This document shows positions 54,249 through 62,301 of a stretch of 64,000 nucleotides of DNA, piece after piece (position 1 is the stretch's first letter; every line of letters starts with the position of its first letter). A program made the position numbers and the translations under genes. The notes below the pieces were generated by a model. It made no database searches and was not told the DNA's origin. It was given only the letters and a program-made list of their open reading frames with translations. The stretch is from Streptomyces bauhiniae (GTDB taxonomy: Bacteria; Actinomycetota; Actinomycetes; Streptomycetales; Streptomycetaceae), in NCBI RefSeq assembly GCF_004784475.1, contig NZ_SRRT01000002.1, positions 186,001-250,000 on the forward strand. Reading direction: 5' to 3'.

Positions 54249-54592
54249 GCCGTCCGGGCAGGGACGACGCTCCCGACCGTCTCTACACCATCACGCGGGG
54301 ACGGATCGGGACCGGCGCCGGCCGCCCGCTGGACCTGGTCACGCTGATCGTCGCCGAGTCGGCGGCGGCCACCGGGATGCAGTCCGAGCATGTGGCCATC
54401 CTGCGGCTGACGGAGTTCCCCACCTCGGTGGTGGAGATCGCCGCCGAGCTGCGCCTGCCCGTCAGCATCACCAAGGTGCTGCTGTCCGACCTGCTGGCCA
54501 CCGGCCATGTCAGCGCCCGTCATCCGCGCCGCCCCGCCATCACCGACCCCGACATCCTGGAGCAGGTGCTCGTTGGACTCCGCAATCTCTGA
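54245..54592 (+). CDS. cvnC: DUF742 protein (CvnC)
   Basis: The 115-aa product starts at ATG 54245, overlapping the cvnB stop. It carries the DUF742 signature: LYTITRGRI near residue 13, DLVTLIVAE, and the winged-helix-like SVVEIAAELRLPVSITKVLLSDLLATGHV, ending in ILEQVLVGLRNL. CvnC proteins are found only in conservons and are thought to work with CvnD in GTPase regulation; their exact biochemistry is not settled. It overlaps the start of cvnD by 20 bp. Confidence 0.92.
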   Translation: MSRPGRDDAPDRLYTITRGRIGTGAGRPLDLVTLIVAESAAATGMQSEHVAILRLTEFPTSVVEIAAELRLPVSITKVLLSDLLATGHVSARHPRRPAITDPDILEQVLVGLRNL

Positions 54593-55187
54593 CGCGCGCA
54601 CCCCGTTGGGTGCCTCCGCCGACAACGGTCTGAAGATCGTCGTCGTGGGCGGCTTCGGCGTCGGCAAGACCACGCTGGTCCGCTCGGTCAGCGAGATCCG
54701 TCCCCTCAACACCGAGGAGACGATGACGCAGGCGGGCGAGTCGGTGGACGACATCGCGCAGGTCGGCACCAAGACGGCCACCACCGTCGCCTTCGACTTC
54801 GGCCGCATCACGCTGGACGCGCACAACGTGCTGTACCTGTTCGGCGCGCCCGGCCAGGAGCGGTTCTGGTTCCTGTGGGACCGGCTGTTCTCCGGCACGC
54901 TCGGCGCGGTCGTCCTCGTCGACACCCGCCGCATCGACGACTCCTGGTACGCCATCGACCGCCTGGAGCACCACGGCACGCCGTTCATCGTGGCCTGCAA
55001 CGACTTCGGCGGCCCGGCGCGCGCGGGCGCGGACGTACGCGCGGCACTCGACCTCGACCCGGACGTGCCGCTCGTCGACTGCGACGCGCGGTCCCGCGAG
55101 TCGGCCAAGGAGGTCCTGATCACCCTGGTCCGCCATGTGCAGGCCCGGTACGCCACGGCCGCCGGGGTCAGAGGGGAACTGGTGTGA
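54573..55187 (+). CDS. cvnD: Ras-like GTPase (CvnD)
   Basis: This 204-aa protein starts with TTG 54573, inside the end of cvnC, behind AGGTG; an ATG 66 bases earlier would overlap too far. It has the P-loop GGFGVGKTT (residues 26-34), the switch-like NTEETMTQAG and the G3-equivalent LFGAPGQERFWF. VACNDFG occurs in place of NKxD, a variation typical of the conservon GTPase family. It should cycle between GTP and GDP under control of CvnB/C and act on hyphal development or P450-linked metabolism. The stop overlaps the next ATG (TGATG). Confidence 0.92.
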   Translation: MDSAISDARTPLGASADNGLKIVVVGGFGVGKTTLVRSVSEIRPLNTEETMTQAGESVDDIAQVGTKTATTVAFDFGRITLDAHNVLYLFGAPGQERFWFLWDRLFSGTLGAVVLVDTRRIDDSWYAIDRLEHHGTPFIVACNDFGGPARAGADVRAALDLDPDVPLVDCDARSRESAKEVLITLVRHVQARYATAAGVRGELV

Positions 55188-56407
55188 TGTCCGAGGCCGT
55201 TCCGCTCGGCGGACCCCGCTTCCAGACCGAACCCGCCTGCCTGTACCGGGAGATGCGGCGCGACCACGGTTCCGTCGTCCCGGTGGAGCTGGACGGCGGC
55301 ATCCCGGCCTGGCTGGTGCTGGGCTACCGCGAGCTGCATCAAGTCACCGGCGATCCGGCGCTGTTCAGCCGGGACTCCGAGCTGTGGAACCAGTGGGAGA
55401 ACATCCCGGAGGACTGGCCGCTGCTGCCGATGATCGGGCACCGTCAGCCCTCCATCCTCTACACGGTCGGGGAACGGCACCGGCAGCGCGCCGCGATGAT
55501 CAGCAACGCCCTGGAGTCGGTCGATCCCTTCGAACTCCGGCGCCAGGCCGAGCGGTTCGCGGACGAGCTGATCGACACCGTCTGCCTCTCCGGCGAGGCC
55601 GACCTGGTCGCCCAGTACTCCTCCCTGCTGCCGGTACGGGTCCTCGCGCACCTCTACGGCTTCCCCGACGACGAGGGGCCCGGACTGGTCACCGCGCTCA
55701 ACGACATGATCGACGGCCGGGAGCGGGCGCTGGCCGGGCAGTCCCACCTCGCCTCCTCCATGGCCCGGCTGGTCGCCGACCGTACCGAGCAGCCCGCCGA
55801 CGACGTGGTCTCGCGGATGCTGGCGGACGACAGCGGGTTCACGGGCGAGGAGATCGTCCAGGACCTGATGGTGATGATGGCGGCCGGGCACCAGCCGACC
55901 GCCGACTGGATCGGCAACTCGCTGCGGCTGATGCTGACCGACGACCGGTTCGCGGCCTCGCTGTTCGGGGGCCGCAACAGTGTCGCGGAGGCGATGAACG
56001 AGGTGCTGTGGGAGGACACGCCCACGCAGAACGTGGCGGGCCGCTGGGCCGCGCGCGACACCCACCTCGGCGGGCGCCGGGTGCGCGCCGGTGACCTGCT
56101 GCTGCTCGGTCTGCAGGGCGCCAACTCCGATCCCCAGGTGCGTACCGACGCCTCCGCGCTGACCGGCGGCAACAACGCGCACTTCTCCTTCGGGCACGGC
56201 GAGCACCGCTGCCCGTTCCCGGCGCAGGAGATCGCCGAGGTCATCGCGCGCACCGGCATCGAGGTCGTCCTCGACCGGCTGCCGGACATCGACCTGGCGG
56301 TACCCGCCGGGTCCCTCACCCGCCGGCCCTCGCCCTGGCTGCGCGGGCTGACCGAGCTGCCCGTGCGGTTCACTTCGACCCCTGCCCTGGGAGGCACGTC
56401 ACGATGA
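55187..56407 (+). CDS. CYP157-type cytochrome P450 with altered K-helix motif
   Basis: The 406-aa P450 begins MSEAVPLGGPRFQTEPACLY. The heme loop is FGHGEHRCPFPAQ with the Cys ligand at residue 342. The K-helix, which should read ExxR, is E272-V-L-W275. The I-helix carries AGHQPT, where the usual AGHET is displaced. Loss of the ExxR arginine is the known hallmark of CYP157 enzymes (EQSLW in S. coelicolor) and places this gene in that family by inference. It overlaps both cvnD and the following P450, so the conservon continues into a P450 pair. Substrate unknown. Confidence 0.88.
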   Translation: MSEAVPLGGPRFQTEPACLYREMRRDHGSVVPVELDGGIPAWLVLGYRELHQVTGDPALFSRDSELWNQWENIPEDWPLLPMIGHRQPSILYTVGERHRQRAAMISNALESVDPFELRRQAERFADELIDTVCLSGEADLVAQYSSLLPVRVLAHLYGFPDDEGPGLVTALNDMIDGRERALAGQSHLASSMARLVADRTEQPADDVVSRMLADDSGFTGEEIVQDLMVMMAAGHQPTADWIGNSLRLMLTDDRFAASLFGGRNSVAEAMNEVLWEDTPTQNVAGRWAARDTHLGGRRVRAGDLLLLGLQGANSDPQVRTDASALTGGNNAHFSFGHGEHRCPFPAQEIAEVIARTGIEVVLDRLPDIDLAVPAGSLTRRPSPWLRGLTELPVRFTSTPALGGTSR

Positions 56408-57630
56408 CCACCGGTACCGGGATTTCCCGTATCGCCCTCGACCCCTTCGTCACCGACCTGGACGGCGAGAGCGCGGCCCTGCGCGCGGCCGGACCGCTGG
56501 CGGCCGTGGAGCTGCCCGGCGGGGTGCCGGTGTGGGCCGTCACCCGGCACGCCGAGGCCAAGGCGCTGCTGACCGACCCGCGCCTGGTGAAGGACATCAA
56601 TGTGTGGGGCGCCTGGCGGCGCGGCGAGATACCGGCGGACTGGCCGCTGATCGGGCTGGCCAATCCGGGCCGTTCGATGCTCACCGTGGACGGCGCGGAC
56701 CACCGCCGGATGCGCACGCTGGTGGCGCAGGCGCTCACCCCGCGCCGGGTGGAGCTGATGCGGGAGCGGATCGGCAAGCTCACCCAGGACCTGCTGGACG
56801 CGCTGCCCGCCGGCGGCGAGGTGGTCGACCTGAAGGCGGCCTTCGCCTACCCACTGCCGATGTACGTGGTGGCCGAGCTGATGGGCATCGACGAGGCGCT
56901 GCTGCCCCGGCTGAAGGTGCTGTTCGAGAAGTTCTTCTCCACTCAGACCCCGCCCGCCGAGGTCATCGCCACCCTGACCGAGCTGGCCGGGATGATGGCG
57001 GCGACCGTCGCGGCGAAGCGTGCCGAGCCGGGGGACGACCTCACCAGCGCGCTGATCCTCGCCTCCGCCGACGGCGACCACCTCACGGACGAGGAGATCG
57101 TCGCCACCCTCCAGTTGATGATCGCGGCCGGGCACGAGACGACGATCTCGCTGATCGTCAACGCGGTCGTCAACCTCTCCACCCACCCGGACCAGCGGGA
57201 GCTGGTGCTGTCCGGGCAGGCGGACTGGTCGGCGGTGGTCGAGGAAACGCTGCGCTGGTCCACCCCGACCTCGCACGTGCTGATCCGCTTCGCCACCGAG
57301 GACGTACCGGTCGGCGACAAGGTCATCCCGGCCGGGGACGCGCTGATCGTGTCGTACGGCGCGCTCGGCCGTGACGAGGAGGCGCACGGGCCGAGTGCCG
57401 GGGAGTTCGACATCACGCGGGAGGTTCAGAACCGGCACATCTCCTTCGGCCACGGCCCGCACGTCTGCCCCGGCGCGGCGCTGTCCCGGCTGGAGGCGGG
57501 GGTGGCGCTGCCCGCGCTGTACGCCCGTTTCCCGCACCTGGACCTGGCGGTCCCGGCGGCCGAGCTGCGCCACAAGCCCGTCGTCACCCAGAACGACCTG
57601 TTCGAGCTTCCGGTCCGCCTGAACGGGTGA
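56404..57630 (+). CDS. CYP154-type cytochrome P450
   Basis: This 408-aa protein overlaps the previous P450 (ATGA, 56404-56407). All canonical motifs are present: AGHETT in the I-helix, EETLRW for ExxR, and FGHGPHVCPGAALSR with heme Cys 355. It contrasts with its partner, which lacks ExxR. In streptomycetes a CYP157 gene is regularly followed by CYP154 in conservons, and the same order is kept here. CYP154s hydroxylate macrolides, steroids or flavonoids in vitro, but their native substrate is unclear. No redox partner is nearby. It is the last gene of the conservon. Confidence 0.9.
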   Translation: MTTGTGISRIALDPFVTDLDGESAALRAAGPLAAVELPGGVPVWAVTRHAEAKALLTDPRLVKDINVWGAWRRGEIPADWPLIGLANPGRSMLTVDGADHRRMRTLVAQALTPRRVELMRERIGKLTQDLLDALPAGGEVVDLKAAFAYPLPMYVVAELMGIDEALLPRLKVLFEKFFSTQTPPAEVIATLTELAGMMAATVAAKRAEPGDDLTSALILASADGDHLTDEEIVATLQLMIAAGHETTISLIVNAVVNLSTHPDQRELVLSGQADWSAVVEETLRWSTPTSHVLIRFATEDVPVGDKVIPAGDALIVSYGALGRDEEAHGPSAGEFDITREVQNRHISFGHGPHVCPGAALSRLEAGVALPALYARFPHLDLAVPAAELRHKPVVTQNDLFELPVRLNG

Positions 57631-57631
57631 C

Positions 57632-57662
57632 TTGACTTCGAGCGCGCTTCAGCTCGTAGCGT
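57632..57662 (+). promoter_or_regulatory. MerR-type promoter of the aldo/keto reductase gene
   Basis: TTGACT (57632-57637) and TAGCGT (57657-57662) are separated by 19 bp, the elongated spacer typical of MerR/SoxR-controlled promoters. The spacer, TCGAGCGCGCTTCAGCTCG, is an imperfect dyad. It begins one base after the conservon's last stop, so the reductase has its own start. No merR gene is in the window. Confidence 0.6.
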
Positions 57663-57768
57663 CGCAGGCGCTCCGGTGCCCGGCGTCCCGCCACGGGATG
57701 CCGGGCGGCCAGATCCGTCGCTAGATGGATGAAGGGGCCCGAACGCGTGCGAAAGGTTGGAACCCCAC

Positions 57769-58758
57769 ATGCGACAGCGCAGCCTGCGTGACCTGCAAGT
57801 TTCCGCAATTGGTCTGGGTTGTATGGGAATGTCGGCCTTCTACGGAACGGCCGACCAGGACGAGGGCGTGGAGACCATCCGGCGCGCCCGCGAGCTGGGC
57901 ATCGACTTCCTGGACACGGCCCAGATGTACGGGCCGCTCACCAACGAGTCCCTGGTCGGCGAGGCGATCCGGGGCCACCGTGACCAGTACGTGCTGGCCA
58001 CCAAGTTCAACTACCGGATGGACGACGCGGTACCGGGCGACATGTCCAGCGTGGGCCGCCAGGACGGCTCGGCCGAGCATGTCCGGGCCTCGGTGGAGGG
58101 CTCGCTCCAGCGGCTCGGCACCGACCACATCGACCTGTACTACCAGCACCGGGTCGACCCGAACGTGCCGATCGAGGAGACGGTGGGCGCGCTGGCCGAG
58201 CTGGTCGCCGAGGGCAAGATCGGGCACATCGGGCTGAGCGAGGCGAGCGCGGAGACGCTGCGCCGGGGCAACGCGGTCCACCCGATCACGGCCGTGCAGA
58301 GCGAGTACTCGCTGTGGTCGCGGGACGTGGAGGCGGAGGTGCTGCCGACCTGCCGTGAGCTGGGCATCGGCTTCGTCGCCTACTCCCCGCTGGGCCGCGG
58401 CTTCCTCGCCGGCCGCTTCTCCTCCCCCGACGAGCTGGACGAGAACGACTACCGCCGCAACAGCCCCCGCTTCACCGACGAGCACCTGAAGGCCAACCTG
58501 CGCCTGGCGGCCAAGGTCAAGGAGATCGCCGAGACGAAGGGCGTCACCCCGGCCCAGCTCGCCCTCGCCTGGGTCCTCGCCCAGGGCGACCACATCGTCC
58601 CCATCCCCGGCACCAAGCGCCGCTCCTACCTCGAACAGAACGCCGCCGCGGTCGACATCACCCTCACCCCCGAGGAACTGTCCCAGATCGACGCCGAGTT
58701 GCCCGAGGTCTCAGGCGAACGGTACGACGAGGCGGGGATGCGAGCCGTGAACCGCTGA
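57769..58758 (+). CDS. Aldo/keto reductase
   Basis: This 329-aa NADPH-dependent oxidoreductase starts at ATG 57769 ([21 protein letters not shown]); a TTG 12 bases earlier sits against the ribosome-site candidate GAAAGG. The TIM-barrel tetrad is readable: Asp and Tyr in FLDTAQMYG, Lys in LATKFNY and His in [20 protein letters not shown] gives the cofactor-binding loop. It belongs to the AKR group that includes stress-induced oxidoreductases. A MerR-type promoter 100 bp upstream suggests induction by a reactive or metal-like signal. The substrate is unknown, and a perfect hairpin terminator follows. Confidence 0.93.
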   Translation: MRQRSLRDLQVSAIGLGCMGMSAFYGTADQDEGVETIRRARELGIDFLDTAQMYGPLTNESLVGEAIRGHRDQYVLATKFNYRMDDAVPGDMSSVGRQDGSAEHVRASVEGSLQRLGTDHIDLYYQHRVDPNVPIEETVGALAELVAEGKIGHIGLSEASAETLRRGNAVHPITAVQSEYSLWSRDVEAEVLPTCRELGIGFVAYSPLGRGFLAGRFSSPDELDENDYRRNSPRFTDEHLKANLRLAAKVKEIAETKGVTPAQLALAWVLAQGDHIVPIPGTKRRSYLEQNAAAVDITLTPEELSQIDAELPEVSGERYDEAGMRAVNR

Positions 58759-58768
58759 GCCAACCTGC

Positions 58769-58806
58769 CCGGCCGGGACCCGCGTTGCATGCCGGGTCCC
58801 GGCCGG
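58769..58806. terminator. 14-bp-arm hairpin after the aldo/keto reductase, left border of the ars segment
   Basis: CCGGCCGGGACCCG (58769-58782) and CGGGTCCCGGCCGG (58793-58806) form a perfect stem with a ten-base loop. Its first 17 bases are repeated exactly at 61135-61151, on the other side of the arsenic operon. Confidence 0.8.
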
Positions 58807-58812
58807 ACTCGG

Positions 58813-59136
58813 CTAGCCGGCGAGGGTGAGTTCCGTACGGGCGCGGTGCATGAATTCGGCCCCAGGGTGTTCTCGGCGCCAGGGAGTCAGGGCAACGGCG
58901 ACATCCGCGACGTAGTCCCGAGCCCGCGCGGAGGCCACGCGACCGAGGATGTCGACAGCGCGATTGCCGACGGCGAGAGCCTGGTCGAGGTCGCCCTCCT
59001 GGAGGTGGGTGGTGGCAGGACGGTCACGCGCAGGCCGACGCGGGGGCTCGGCCGGTTCCGTGCCGAAGAGCTTGGAGTAGAAGGTCACCGTGGCTTCTAG
59101 GTCGGCGACGTTGAGGGCGAGCTGAACACGGGACAT
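58813..59136 (-). pseudogene. Chimeric remnant: arsI/cadI-like glyoxalase N-terminus fused to another gene's tail
   Basis: The frame reads MSRVQLALNVADLEATVTF then YSKLFGTEPAEP, the start of the VOC (glyoxalase-fold) family found in ars operons (ArsI C-As lyase/CadI). After about 31 residues (about 59044) this homology stops. From about residue 42 it continues HLQEGDLDQALAVGNRAVD and ARDYVADVAVALTPWRREHP, which looks like the C-terminal tetratricopeptide part of an XRE-type streptomycete regulator. The VOC metal ligands beyond the first His region are lost. I take it as the scar of a rearrangement joining two gene fragments. It is divergent from arsR. Confidence 0.65.
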
Positions 59137-59155
59137 GCCGGTCCCCCCGATCAGT

Positions 59156-59210
59156 CTGTATCGATGTCGGTCGATGCAACCTTGCGCCCTGAATCGAAAA
59201 ACGTCAACAT
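59156..59210 (+). promoter_or_regulatory. arsR promoter and operator region
   Basis: TTGCGC (59182-59187) and CAACAT (59205-59210) are 17 bp apart, and the arsR ATG starts six bases past the -10, so the mRNA may be leaderless. Repeats ATCGATG and TCGATG (59159-59177) and AATCGA (59192-59197) provide TCGA half-sites of the kind bound by actinobacterial ArsR repressors. Confidence 0.5.
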
Positions 59211-59216
59211 AGAAGC

Positions 59217-59585
59217 ATGTCGAAACAGCAGCTTGTGGTGCTCGGCCAGAGCGCCGGGGAGTGCTGCCCCGGCCTGCTCACCGCACCGCTGGACGAGGAC
59301 CAGGCCGACACCCTGGCCAAGGTGTTCAAGGCACTGGGCGACCCGGTGCGTCTGCGGCTGCTGTCGATGATCGCCTCGCGGGCGGGCGGCGAGGTCTGCG
59401 TCTGTGACCTGACCCCGGCGTTCGAGCTGTCACAGCCGACGATCTCCCACCACCTCAAGCTGCTCAAGCAGGCCGGCCTCATCGACTCCGAGCGGCGCGG
59501 GACGTGGGTGTACTACCGCCTGCTGCCGGAGATGACCGACCGTCTCGCGGCGATCCTCACCCGCCCCGCCGGAGCCGCTTCGTGA
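59217..59585 (+). CDS. arsR: ArsR-family arsenite-responsive repressor
   Basis: The 122-aa regulator has a winged helix (FKALGDPVRLRLLSMIAS, LSQPTISHHLKLLKQAGLI) and the metalloid-binding cysteines C61-V-C63 in EVCVCDL, the classical ArsR alpha3 motif. A second pair, C16-C17 (GECCPG), near the N-terminus could be a third ligand as in other actinobacterial ArsR types. Its TGA overlaps the GTG of acr3 (59582-59585). It should repress the arsR-acr3-arsC operon until As(III) or Sb(III) binds. The promoter candidate directly precedes it. Confidence 0.92.
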   Translation: MSKQQLVVLGQSAGECCPGLLTAPLDEDQADTLAKVFKALGDPVRLRLLSMIASRAGGEVCVCDLTPAFELSQPTISHHLKLLKQAGLIDSERRGTWVYYRLLPEMTDRLAAILTRPAGAAS

Positions 59586-60676
59586 GCGTGCGGCAGCCAC
59601 AACCCGCCGCGCCGGCCGGGCGGTTGTCCTTCCTGGACCGCTACCTCGCCGTGTGGATCATCGCCGCGATGGCCGCCGGTCTCGGACTCGGCCGCCTCCT
59701 GCCGGGCCTCGGCGACGGCCTGGCGAAGGTCACCGTCACCGGTGTCTCCCTGCCCATCGCGCTCGGTCTGCTGGTGATGATGTACCCGGTCCTGGCCAAG
59801 GTCCGCTACGACCGGCTGGACGCCGTCACCCGCGACCGGCGCCTGCTCGTACTCTCCCTGGTCCTCAACTGGATCGTGGGACCGGCCCTGATGTTCGCGC
59901 TGGCCTGGCTGTTCCTGCCCGACCTGCCGGAGTACCGCACGGGACTGATCGTCGTCGGGCTGGCCCGCTGCATCGCCATGGTCGTCATCTGGAACGACCT
60001 GGCCTGCGGCGACCGCGAGGCCGCCGCCGTCCTGGTCGCCCTCAACGCGGTCTTCCAGGTCCTCGCCTTCGGCGTGTTCGGCTGGTTCTACCTCACCGTC
60101 CTGCCCGGCCGGCTCGGCCTGGAGCAGACCGCGTTGGACGTGTCGGGGAGGGAGATCGCCCGCTCGGTGCTCATCTTCCTCGGCATCCCCCTGCTCGCCG
60201 GGTTCCTCACCCGCCGCCTGGGCGAGAGGGTCCGGGGCCGCACCTGGTACGAGGCACGGTTCCTGCCCCGGATCGGGCCGTTCGCCCTGTACGGGCTGCT
60301 GTTCACCGTCGTCGTGCTGTTCGCCCTCCAGGGCGACGCCATCACCTCCCAGCCCTTCGACGTCGCCCGCATCGCGCTGCCACTGCTGGTGTACTTCGCG
60401 CTGATGTGGGCCGGGTCCATGGCGCTGGGACGAGCCGTCGGCCTGGACTACCCGAGGGCCACCACGCTCGCCTTCACCGCGGCGGGCAACAACTTCGAGC
60501 TGGCCATCGCCGTCGCCATAGCCACCTTCGGTGCCGCCAGCGGCCAGGCCCTCGCCGGTGTGGTCGGCCCGCTCATCGAGGTGCCCGTCCTCATCGGCCT
60601 GGTCCACGTCGCCCTAGCCGTCCGCCACCGCTTCCCCCAGCCCGTCGCCGCCCCCAAGGACACCGTCCGTGCCTGA
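59582..60676 (+). CDS. acr3: Arsenite efflux permease ACR3
   Basis: This 364-aa transporter of the BASS superfamily has about 10 helices (MSVRQPQPAAP leader then LDRYLAVWIIAAMAAGLGLG). The essential cysteine is in GLARCIAMVVIWNDLACGD (residue 130) and the conserved glutamate in AGNNFELAIAVAI (residue 306), as in characterised ACR3s. It extrudes As(III) by proton exchange. Translation is coupled to arsR by the four-base overlap, and its end overlaps arsC by eight bases. The long N-terminal extension before helix 1 is normal for ACR3. Confidence 0.95.
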   Translation: MSVRQPQPAAPAGRLSFLDRYLAVWIIAAMAAGLGLGRLLPGLGDGLAKVTVTGVSLPIALGLLVMMYPVLAKVRYDRLDAVTRDRRLLVLSLVLNWIVGPALMFALAWLFLPDLPEYRTGLIVVGLARCIAMVVIWNDLACGDREAAAVLVALNAVFQVLAFGVFGWFYLTVLPGRLGLEQTALDVSGREIARSVLIFLGIPLLAGFLTRRLGERVRGRTWYEARFLPRIGPFALYGLLFTVVVLFALQGDAITSQPFDVARIALPLLVYFALMWAGSMALGRAVGLDYPRATTLAFTAAGNNFELAIAVAIATFGAASGQALAGVVGPLIEVPVLIGLVHVALAVRHRFPQPVAAPKDTVRA

Positions 60677-61082
60677 GACCAAGCCCTCCGTCCTGTTCGT
60701 GTGCGTCCACAATGCCGGACGCTCCCAGATGGCGGCCGCCTTCCTCACCCACCTCGCGGGCGACCGCGTCGAGGTCCGGTCCGCCGGTTCCGCCCCCGCC
60801 GACGCGGTCAACCCCGCTGTGGTCCAGGCGATGGCCGAGGTCGGCATCGACCTCTCCGCTCAGATCCCGAAGGTCCTGACCACCGACGCCGTACGCGCCT
60901 CGGACATCGTCATCACCATGGGCTGCGGCGACGCCTGCCCCGTCTTCCCCGGCAAGCAGTACCTCGACTGGACCCTCGACGACCCTGCCGGGCAAGGCGT
61001 CGCGGCGGTCCGTCCCATCCGTGACGACATCGAGCGACGCATCCGCAGTCTCCTTGCCGGCCTCGGCCTCCGGCCCGCCTAG
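60669..61082 (+). CDS. arsC: Arsenate reductase, LMW-PTP type
   Basis: The 137-aa enzyme reduces arsenate to arsenite. It starts at GTG 60669 inside acr3 (MPETKPSVLFV in translation). The P-loop C12-V-H-N-A-G-R18-S is the LMW-PTP signature, and C86 and C90 in MGCGDACP provide the further redox thiols. The two-cysteine loop with CxxxC spacing suggests a thioredoxin- or mycothiol-linked mechanism, which cannot be distinguished by eye. It is the last gene of the arsenic operon. A hairpin follows 57 bp after the stop. Confidence 0.95.
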   Translation: MPETKPSVLFVCVHNAGRSQMAAAFLTHLAGDRVEVRSAGSAPADAVNPAVVQAMAEVGIDLSAQIPKVLTTDAVRASDIVITMGCGDACPVFPGKQYLDWTLDDPAGQGVAAVRPIRDDIERRIRSLLAGLGLRPA

Positions 61083-61138
61083 CGAAGGGCCCCTCTCAGA
61101 CCCCCCAAACCGTGCGCGAAGATGCGACGCATCACCGG

Positions 61139-61168
61139 CCGGGACCCGCGTGCTGCGGCGGGTCCCGG
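61139..61168. terminator. Hairpin between arsC and the SPW gene, right border of the ars segment
   Basis: CCGGGACCCGC (61139-61149) and GCGGGTCCCGG (61158-61168) form an 11-bp stem. Bases 61135-61151 are identical to 58769-58785, the start of the other hairpin flanking this operon. Confidence 0.75.
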
Positions 61169-61181
61169 TCGGTGTGGTGCT

Positions 61182-61652
61182 CTACCGGTCCATCATCCCG
61201 GCCGCCCGGTTCCGGCGGCGGGTGCCCGCTCGGTTGGCTGCGGCTGCCATGAGGGCGAGGCACAGGCCGACCGCTCCGGCGATGACGTTGCTGGTGATCG
61301 TGCGGGTGGTGGTGACGTTGCCCGCGACCACCCAGGGGGAGATGATCATCCAGATGCTGATGAGGGCGGCGGCCCAGGCGCGGGCGTGGGTGCGCTCGTA
61401 GGCGTGGCCGAAGCCGCTCATCAGCAGGGCGTAGGCGATGCCCGCGATCAGGTTGTTCACCGCGAGGGTGGTGGACCCGTTGAAGCCCACGATCCACGGG
61501 GACGCCGCCATGTACAGCCCCGTGATCAGGGCCATCGCCTCGACGGCCTGTCCCTGCTGCGTCGCGGCCGCCCGCTCCGCGAGCACGAAGCGCTCCCGCA
61601 TCTCCAGGACGTCCGGGTGCGTCTCCATCGTGGTGTGCATTCGTTCCGTCAT
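61182..61652 (-). CDS. SPW-repeat membrane protein
   Basis: The 156-aa product starts at ATG 61652 with GGAGG seven bases upstream. An N-terminal acidic and basic stretch (MTERMHTTMETHPDVLEMRE) precedes four hydrophobic helices. Two SPW motifs are present, AASPWIVGF and IISPWVVAG, each beginning a helix pair, which defines the SPW-repeat family. The function of the family is unknown; several members are associated with actinobacterial envelope stress. It converges on the arsenic operon and is not part of it. Confidence 0.85.
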   Translation of the reverse strand: MTERMHTTMETHPDVLEMRERFVLAERAAATQQGQAVEAMALITGLYMAASPWIVGFNGSTTLAVNNLIAGIAYALLMSGFGHAYERTHARAWAAALISIWMIISPWVVAGNVTTTRTITSNVIAGAVGLCLALMAAAANRAGTRRRNRAAGMMDR

Positions 61653-61747
61653 GATCGCGCCTCCTGCGTAGGGGCTCCACGCCTTTATGTGGATTTGACG
61701 CGACCCGAGTACCCCCCGAAAACACCGCACACCCGAGGAAACCGGCC

Positions 61748-62245
61748 TCACTCCGCCGGCTTCAGATCCGTGATCTTGCGCGTCGTCAGGTCGGACTGCA
61801 CGTCGATCCGGGTGACCTCCGGGTTCTTGCCGTCGCTCCAGGTCAGGGTGACCCTGCTGGTGGCGTGGCCCATGCCGGAGCCGGTGTAGGCGACCTTCCA
61901 CTTCACGGGGACGTTCTGCGCGAAGAGGATGCCGTCGGCGTGGTTCTTCTTCTCCCAGGCGGTGACCTTCTTGCGGGCGGACGCGGAGAGGTAGAAGTTC
62001 CGCAGAGCCTTGGCGTCGGCGCCCGCCGCCGGGTCCTCGGTCTCCCAGACGGCGTCGATGTACGCGCCGTAGAAGTCGGTGACCCGCTGGGTGACATTGC
62101 GCGGGTCGCCCTGGGCGGAGGTCGCAGCGGCGGGCCGGGCCGGGGTGGCGGCGGTGCCCGCGAGTGCCGGGGTGACGGCGGCCAGGGCGAGGCCCGTGGC
62201 GAGGGCGACGGCGGTCAGCGGAGTCGTACGAATGCGGATGGACAT
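61748..62245 (-). CDS. Secreted protein of unknown function
   Basis: This 165-aa protein (MSIRIRTTPLTAVALATG) has a signal peptide cleaved near TPALA (residue 29) and an Ala/Thr/Pro linker. It ends in an about 120-residue domain containing RVTDFYGAYIDAVWETEDP, LRNFYLSASARKKVTAWEK and ATSRVTLTWSDGKNPEVTRIDVQ. The alternation of helices followed by strands suggests a small alpha-plus-beta (NTF2-like or cystatin-like) fold, but I cannot confirm a family. Its ribosome site is weak (GAATCGAG). It is 102 bp from the SPW gene and on the same strand as the desaturase, 56 bp away. Confidence 0.65.
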   Translation of the reverse strand: MSIRIRTTPLTAVALATGLALAAVTPALAGTAATPARPAAATSAQGDPRNVTQRVTDFYGAYIDAVWETEDPAAGADAKALRNFYLSASARKKVTAWEKKNHADGILFAQNVPVKWKVAYTGSGMGHATSRVTLTWSDGKNPEVTRIDVQSDLTTRKITDLKPAE

Positions 62246-62301
62246 GTGTCTCGATTCCCCGGATTCCACGCGACCGGGCCGATCCCGGTCGTTGACGGTG
62301 C

